DNA of 64,000 bases from Sporolactobacillus pectinivorans (lineage in GTDB: Bacteria; Bacillota; Bacilli; Bacillales; Sporolactobacillaceae): NCBI RefSeq assembly GCF_002802965.1, contig NZ_NXGA01000001.1:1769562-1833561 (forward strand). The letters run 5' to 3'. This document shows positions 56,648-64,000 of the stretch, in pieces. Positions within the stretch are counted from its first letter, which is position 1. Each line of letters begins with the position of its first letter. The notes below the pieces were generated by a model that was given only the letters and a program-made list of their open reading frames with translations, was not told the DNA's origin and did no database searches. A program made the position numbers and the translations under genes.

Positions 56648-57580
56648 ATGGCAAATCTGCTCAGTTTGAATGACTTGAAAGTTTCTGAAATTAACGGAAT
56701 TCTGGATCGGGCGGAACAATTACTTGAGATGGGCGATGCCGGCTGGTTTGAGCCCCGCCATATACTGGTTGCCAATCTGTTCTTTGAACCAAGTACAAGG
56801 ACGCGCTTCAGTTTTGAAACAGCCGAGAATCGACTTGGATTACAGATTCTAAATTTCAGCAGTGCAGCCTCCAGTACCCAGAAGGGCGAATCCCTTTACG
56901 ATACGGTCAGGACCATGCAGGCGATTGGCGCCAAAGCTGTAGTGATCCGTCATAAACATGATGAATATTACCGTGAACTGATGGACGGCATTGGGCTGAC
57001 CATTCTGAATGCGGGAGACGGTGCAGGAAACCATCCGACACAGGCACTCTTGGATCTGCTGACGATCCGCCAGGAGTTCTTCAGTTTCCAAAGATTGACG
57101 GTCGCCATCATCGGGGATCTCAGGTACAGCAGGGTGGCGAGATCTGACGCCGAAGTGCTGGCCCGCCTCGGATGCCGTGTGCTCCTTTCAGGGCCGGAAG
57201 AGTGGCAAAATCAGGGACTGCCCGGTGAATACATGGCGGTTGACGATGCGGTTGAAACTGCAGACGTGGTGATCATGCTGCGCATTCAGCACGAACGTCA
57301 TGAAAAGGCAATGAAGATGACAAAAGAAGAATACCACGCCAGCTACGGACTGACGCGCGAGCGTGCGGAGCGGATGAAACCGGAAAGTATTATCATGCAT
57401 CCGGGTCCGGTCAATAGGGGTGTTGAACTGGACAGCGACCTAGTTGAATCAGCACATTCACGTTATTTTAAACAAATCAGCAATGGCGTCGTGGCTCGCA
57501 TGGCGGCTGTTGAATGGGCGCTCGATATTAAGGAGCTTGCAGGAGCTCGCGAACAAGAGCGTATTGCGGAAAAAATGTAA
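56648..57580 (+). CDS. pyrB: Aspartate carbamoyltransferase, catalytic chain
   Basis: PyrB joins carbamoyl phosphate and aspartate, the second step of UMP synthesis. The 310-residue chain has the carbamoyl-phosphate motif FEPSTRTRFSFE near residue 49, HPTQALLDLLTI near 130 and the aspartate-binding HPGPVNRGVE near 255. No regulatory chain (pyrI) is present, as usual in Bacillales. ATG 56648 has AGGGAGG before it. The open frame extends upstream into the attenuator but is not coding there. Confidence 0.97.
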   Translation: MANLLSLNDLKVSEINGILDRAEQLLEMGDAGWFEPRHILVANLFFEPSTRTRFSFETAENRLGLQILNFSSAASSTQKGESLYDTVRTMQAIGAKAVVIRHKHDEYYRELMDGIGLTILNAGDGAGNHPTQALLDLLTIRQEFFSFQRLTVAIIGDLRYSRVARSDAEVLARLGCRVLLSGPEEWQNQGLPGEYMAVDDAVETADVVIMLRIQHERHEKAMKMTKEEYHASYGLTRERAERMKPESIIMHPGPVNRGVELDSDLVESAHSRYFKQISNGVVARMAAVEWALDIKELAGAREQERIAEKM

Positions 57581-57642
57581 TCAGCCTTTAAAAATATGCG
57601 ATTTAAGGTCATAGTGGACTGCGAAAAAGGAGTGGCAGAAAG

Positions 57643-58734
57643 TTGAAAAGACAGCTTGTACTGGAAAACGGGGCGGCTTTTATCGGCGAAGCGTTCGGCA
57701 GCTTCAGAGTGTCAAAAGGGGAAGTCGTTTTTAATACGGGAATGACCGGATATCAGGAAGTGATCACCGATCCGTCATACTGCGGCCAGATCGTAACGCT
57801 GACTTATCCGCTGATTGGTAATTATGGGATTAACCGCTCCGACAATGAGTCCGGGCGGCCCAGTATATCGGGCTTAGTTGCCCGGGAAGTTTCTGAAGAT
57901 CCTTCCCACTGGCAGAAAGACAAGACGTTAAGTGAATGGTTGGCCGAATATGATGTGCCTGGAATCAAGGGAATCGATACCCGGAAGCTGACAAAAATGA
58001 TCCGGGAATATGGCACGCTCAGAGGAAAAATCGCTTCTGTTGAAGAAAATTCGTCAGAAATAGCACAGGAACTGAAAAAATGGCCACTGCCCACGGATCA
58101 GATCAGCCGCGTCTCGACAAAGTCGGCCTATGTTACTCCGGGATCGGGTCCCCGCATTGTGCTTGTTGATTTTGGCGCGAAACAGGGTATTCTGCGAGAG
58201 TGCATCAAACGCGGTTTCGATGTGGTGGTCGTCCCCTATCAGACGACTGCCAAGGACATACTTAAGCTTCATCCGGACGGCCTTTTATTAAGCAACGGAC
58301 CCGGAGATCCAAAAGATGTCCCGGAAGCGATTCAGATGGTCCGCGATATGCTCGGTAAAGTGCCGCTCTTTGGCGTCTGTCTCGGGCATCAGCTGTTTGC
58401 TCTTGCTTCCGGAGCGAATACTGTGAAAATGCGCTTCGGCCACCGCGGTGTCAACCATCCGGTTAAAGATCTTCGGACCGGAAAATTTGCGATTACATCA
58501 CAGAACCACGGATTTACAGTTGAACAGGCATCACTTGAAGGAACGGAACTCGAAGCGACTCATATCGCCATTAATGATGGGACCATCGAAGGCTTGCGCC
58601 ACAAATGCTATCCGGCGTTCAGCGTTCAGTTTCATCCGGAAGCCTCACCGGGACCGGATGACAGTCAGGGCTTGTTCGACGACTTTATGACGATGGTTAA
58701 CACACATAGGAAAGAAGGTGCCGGTCTTGCCTAA
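57643..58734 (+). CDS. carA: Carbamoyl-phosphate synthase, small (glutaminase) subunit
   Basis: CarA releases ammonia from glutamine for the large subunit. The 363-residue protein has the N-terminal interaction domain and a C-terminal class I glutamine amidotransferase: LSNGPGDP near 210, nucleophile Cys near 246 in FGVCLGHQ, and the His-Glu pair in FHPEASPGP near 331. The start is TTG 57643 after AAAGGAG. The place in the pyr operon makes this the pyrimidine-specific form (pyrAA in B. subtilis). The dihydroorotase gene pyrC, which normally precedes it, is missing. Confidence 0.96.
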   Translation: MKRQLVLENGAAFIGEAFGSFRVSKGEVVFNTGMTGYQEVITDPSYCGQIVTLTYPLIGNYGINRSDNESGRPSISGLVAREVSEDPSHWQKDKTLSEWLAEYDVPGIKGIDTRKLTKMIREYGTLRGKIASVEENSSEIAQELKKWPLPTDQISRVSTKSAYVTPGSGPRIVLVDFGAKQGILRECIKRGFDVVVVPYQTTAKDILKLHPDGLLLSNGPGDPKDVPEAIQMVRDMLGKVPLFGVCLGHQLFALASGANTVKMRFGHRGVNHPVKDLRTGKFAITSQNHGFTVEQASLEGTELEATHIAINDGTIEGLRHKCYPAFSVQFHPEASPGPDDSQGLFDDFMTMVNTHRKEGAGLA

Positions 58735-61700
58735 AAGAACGGATATCCATAAAATTCTAGTCATTGGATCCGGACCGATCATCATTGGACAGGCTGCGGA
58801 ATTTGACTACTCGGGAACACAGGCCTGTCAATCGTTGAGGGAGGAGGGCTATGAGGTCGTCCTTGTGAACTCCAATCCGGCAACAATCATGACAGATACC
58901 GATATTGCTGACCATGTATATATTGAACCGCTGACTGTTGAATTCGTCAGCAAGATCATTCGTAAAGAAAATCCCGATGGACTTCTTGCCACGCTGGGCG
59001 GGCAAACAGGGCTGAACCTGGCTGTTCAACTGCATCAGTCAGGAATATTAGACGAGCTGAATGTGCAGCTTCTCGGCACCAAACTGGAAAGCATCGAAGA
59101 AGCGGAGGACCGGGAAAAATTCCGCGACTTAATGCTTAAGCTTGGGGAACCGGTTCCCCCGAGCGAAACGGTGACAGATTTCGGCGAAGCCAAAAAATTC
59201 GTTGAGAAGATACATCTTCCTGTGATCATTCGCCCTGCTTTTACCCTGGGTGGAACCGGGGGCGGCATCGCGTCAACGGATGAAGAACTGGAAACTATTA
59301 CGGAAAATGGCTTGAAGCTGAGTCCGGTTCACCAGGTTCTGATTGAAAAAAGCATCGCCGGCTTTAAGGAAATTGAGTTTGAGGTCATGCGTGACAGCAA
59401 TGACGGAGCGATTTCCGTCTGCCACATGGAAAACATCGATCCGGTCGGGATCCATACTGGCGATTCGATTGTAACGGCGCCTTGCCAGACGCTTAGCGAC
59501 CGTGACTTGCAGCACTTGCGCAGTGTATCACTGCGGATCGTCCGTGCACTGAAAATCGAAGGCGGGTGCAATGTCCAGCTGGCTCTTGATCCGAGCAGCG
59601 ACCGCTACTATATCATTGAGGTTAATCCACGTGTCAGCCGTTCGTCTGCCCTTGCATCCAAAGCGACCGGATACCCGATAGCCAAAGTGGCAGCAAAAAT
59701 TGCCGTTGGCTACCGTTTGGATGAAATCAGAAACGCGGTCACCGGCACGACTTTTGCCAGTTTTGAGCCGACACTCGATTACGTCGTAACGAAAATCCCG
59801 CGCTGGCCGTTTGATAAATTCGATGATGCTAAACGGACACTCGGCACACAGATGAAGGCGACAGGCGAGGTACTGGCAATGGGCCGGAACTTTGAAGAGT
59901 CTCTTCTGAAGGCCGTCCGGTCGCTTGAAAACGGAACAAGGCATCTTGAACTTAAAGAAGCCAGGGAAATGACGCTTGATGACCTCTATGAGAACATAGC
60001 CAAACAGGATGACCGCCGGCTGTATTTCATTGCCGAAGCCATCCGTCGCGGAGCATCGATAGATACGATTTGGGACATAACAAAAATCAATTCGTTTTTC
60101 CTGAATAAAATCGCCCATATTGTCCGCATTGAGGATCAGCTAAAATCACATCCGGAAGATGCCAGTACGTTGCTTAAAGCAAAAAAACACGGCTTTTCGG
60201 ATGCCGAGGTTGCAGAGTGCTGGAACATGACCGATCAGTCAGTCTCGGAATGGCGAAAAGCGCGCGGTATCCGTCCTGTTTATAAGATGGTTGATACATG
60301 TGCCGGTGAATTTGCATCGGCAACACCTTATTATTACAGTGCTTATGAGGAAGAAAATGAATCACTGGTTTCGAATCGGGAAAGCGTTGTTGTTCTTGGT
60401 TCGGGACCGATCCGGATCGGCCAGGGCGTTGAATTTGATTATGCGACGGTTCATGCGGTATGGGCGATCAAACAGCAAGGCTATGAAGCGATTATGATCA
60501 ATAATAATCCGGAAACTGTCTCAACCGATTTCAGCATTTCCGATAAACTCTATGTCGAGCCGCTGACGCTGGAAGATGTCATGCACGTCATTGATCTGGA
60601 AAAACCCATGGGTGTCGTGGTGCAGTTTGGCGGCCAGACCGCCATTAATCTGGCTGCCGGTCTGGCTGCAAACGGAGTCCGGATTCTCGGAACATCGCTT
60701 GACGCGATGGATCAGGCGGAAGACCGCGACCGGTTTGAGCAGCTTCTGCATCAGCTGAAGGTCGACCGCCCGGCTGGCGATACGGCTTTCTCAACAGAAG
60801 AGGCGGTAAAGATTGCCGGGCAGCTCGGCTATCCGGTCTTGGTCCGTCCATCGTATGTGCTTGGCGGACGGGCGATGGAGATTGTGTACCATGAAAAAGA
60901 TCTGATTCACTATATGAGTAATGCGGTTCGTATTAATCCGGATCACCCGGTGCTTGTTGATCGTTATCTTGTCGGGACAGAGATTGAGCTGGATGCTTTG
61001 TCAGACGGTAAGGATGTCTACATTCCGGGAATTATGGAACATATTGAACGAGCAGGTGTCCACTCCGGAGATTCCATTGCTGTCTATCCGTCACAGACCT
61101 TAAGCGGACAGATCAAGGAAGAGGTCGTGGATATCGCTATCAGGATTGCGAAAGGGCTGAAAGTGGTCGGCCTTCTGAATATTCAGTTTGTCATTCACGA
61201 GAATCATGTATATGTTATTGAAGTCAACCCGAGGGCGAGCCGTACTGTCCCATTTTTGAGCAAGATTACAGGTGTGCCATTGGCGAAAGTGGCAACCCAG
61301 CTGATTCTTGGCGAGACGCTGGAAGGACTTGGCTATGAGACAGGCATTCATCCCGAGCCTGCGCACAATGTATTTGTCAAAGCTCCCGTCTTTTCTTTCG
61401 CCAAACTGCGCAGTGTCGATGTCACTCTCGGACCCGAGATGAAATCGACGGGAGAAGTCATGGGTCAGGATGTGACACTTGAAAAGGCGCTTTACAAAGG
61501 ACTGCTGGCAAGCGGGATATCGATCCCTTCTCATGGCACTGTGCTGTATACAATCGCTGACAAGGACAAGGAAGAAGCGCTGGATCTTGTCAAACGGTTC
61601 TACGACATCGGCTTTAATATTTTAGCAACCGAAGGGACAGCAAAAATGATTGCCGCGCGCCATCTGCCGGTTACCGTTGTCAATAAAATCGGAGGCCCGG

Positions 61701-61968
61701 TGCCCAATCTTCTTGAAACCATCCGGCACGGGGGAGCACAGTTTGTCGTCAATACACTGACCCCGGGGCAGCGCCCGGCAAGAGACGGATTCCGTATCCG
61801 CCGTGAATCAGTTGAAAATGGTGTTGTCTGCCTGACTTCTCTGGACACGACCGAAGCACTGCTGACTGTTCTGGAATCGCTGGCATTCAGAACGGAATGC
61901 ATGCCGAAGATGGATGACCATTCGTTTGCTGCCGCAGCTAAGCAGGGTGACCAGGAAGGTGTCATCCG

Positions 61969-61972
<4 letters not shown>
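58727..61972 (+). CDS. carB: Carbamoyl-phosphate synthase, large subunit
   Basis: CarB makes carbamoyl phosphate from bicarbonate, ammonia and two ATP. The 1081-residue chain has two homologous synthetase halves ([17 protein letters not shown] at the start and [19 protein letters not shown] near 560), each with an ATP-grasp domain (LGGTGGGIA near 170; [13 protein letters not shown] near 705), and a C-terminal allosteric MGS domain (about 930-1081). It is the pyrAB homologue. TTG 58727 overlaps the end of carA by eight bases and has AAGGTG upstream. Confidence 0.97.

Positions 61973-64000
<2,028 letters not shown>

Overview
The window is a core chromosomal stretch from an endospore-forming, low-GC Gram-positive bacterium of the order Bacillales. 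The gene order matches the Bacillus subtilis segment pdhD, suhB, typA, ylaN, ftsW, pycA, ctaA/ctaB, ylbC to ylbO, the mra/dcw cluster, spoIIG-sigG, ylmC-H, divIVA, ileS, lspA and pyr. However, many genes present in B. subtilis are missing here. Sporulation genes (rsfA, ylbJ, spoVD, spoVE, spoIIGA, sigE, sigG and a CsfG-like RNA) and a meso-diaminopimelate type MurE (DNPR motif) fit a Sporolactobacillus-like or related member of the Bacillales. The genus is inference only.

Layout. 1-13.4 kb: the end of the E3 gene of pyruvate dehydrogenase, an inositol-phosphatase family gene, the ribosome GTPase typA, small yla genes, a division-type ftsW, pyruvate carboxylase and the divergent haem A genes ctaA and ctaB. 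13.4-15.9 kb: a degraded accessory island. It holds a decayed IS4-type transposase, a DUF3139 gene, a truncated hydrolase and a frameshifted fragment of a possible mobile-element protein. It sits where ctaCDEFG would lie in B. subtilis. 15.9-26.3 kb: two CAP-domain proteins, ylbD-ylbG, a forespore sRNA on the minus strand between ylbG and rsmD, rsmD, coaD, ylbJ, ylbL, tmcAL, ylbN-rpmF and rsfA. 26.5-43.2 kb: the division and cell-wall cluster from mraZ to ftsZ, without murG and murB. 43.4-50.2 kb: spoIIGA-sigE-sigG and ylmC-divIVA, with a frameshifted ylmD. 50.2-55.6 kb: T-box-controlled ileS, a ylyA-type gene, lspA and a pseudouridine synthase. 55.7-64 kb: the pyr operon (pyrR, pyrB, carA, carB, pyrK, pyrD, pyrF) with two PyrR-type attenuators, but without pyrP and pyrC.

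Functionally, the window joins septal peptidoglycan synthesis (MurE/F/D, MraY, PBP2B, FtsW, FtsL, DivIB), Z-ring assembly (FtsA, FtsZ, SepF, DivIVA), spore cortex synthesis (SpoVD, SpoVE) and the switch to compartment-specific transcription (SpoIIGA, sigma-E, sigma-G, RsfA, CsfG). De novo UMP synthesis is at the right edge. I found no CRISPR array, tRNA, rRNA or intact mobile element. I see no clearly new multi-gene system. The most useful leads are the csfG locus, the decayed island with orphan haem A genes, the ylmD frameshift, the gaps in the dcw and pyr clusters, and two unexplained repeat or structured elements.
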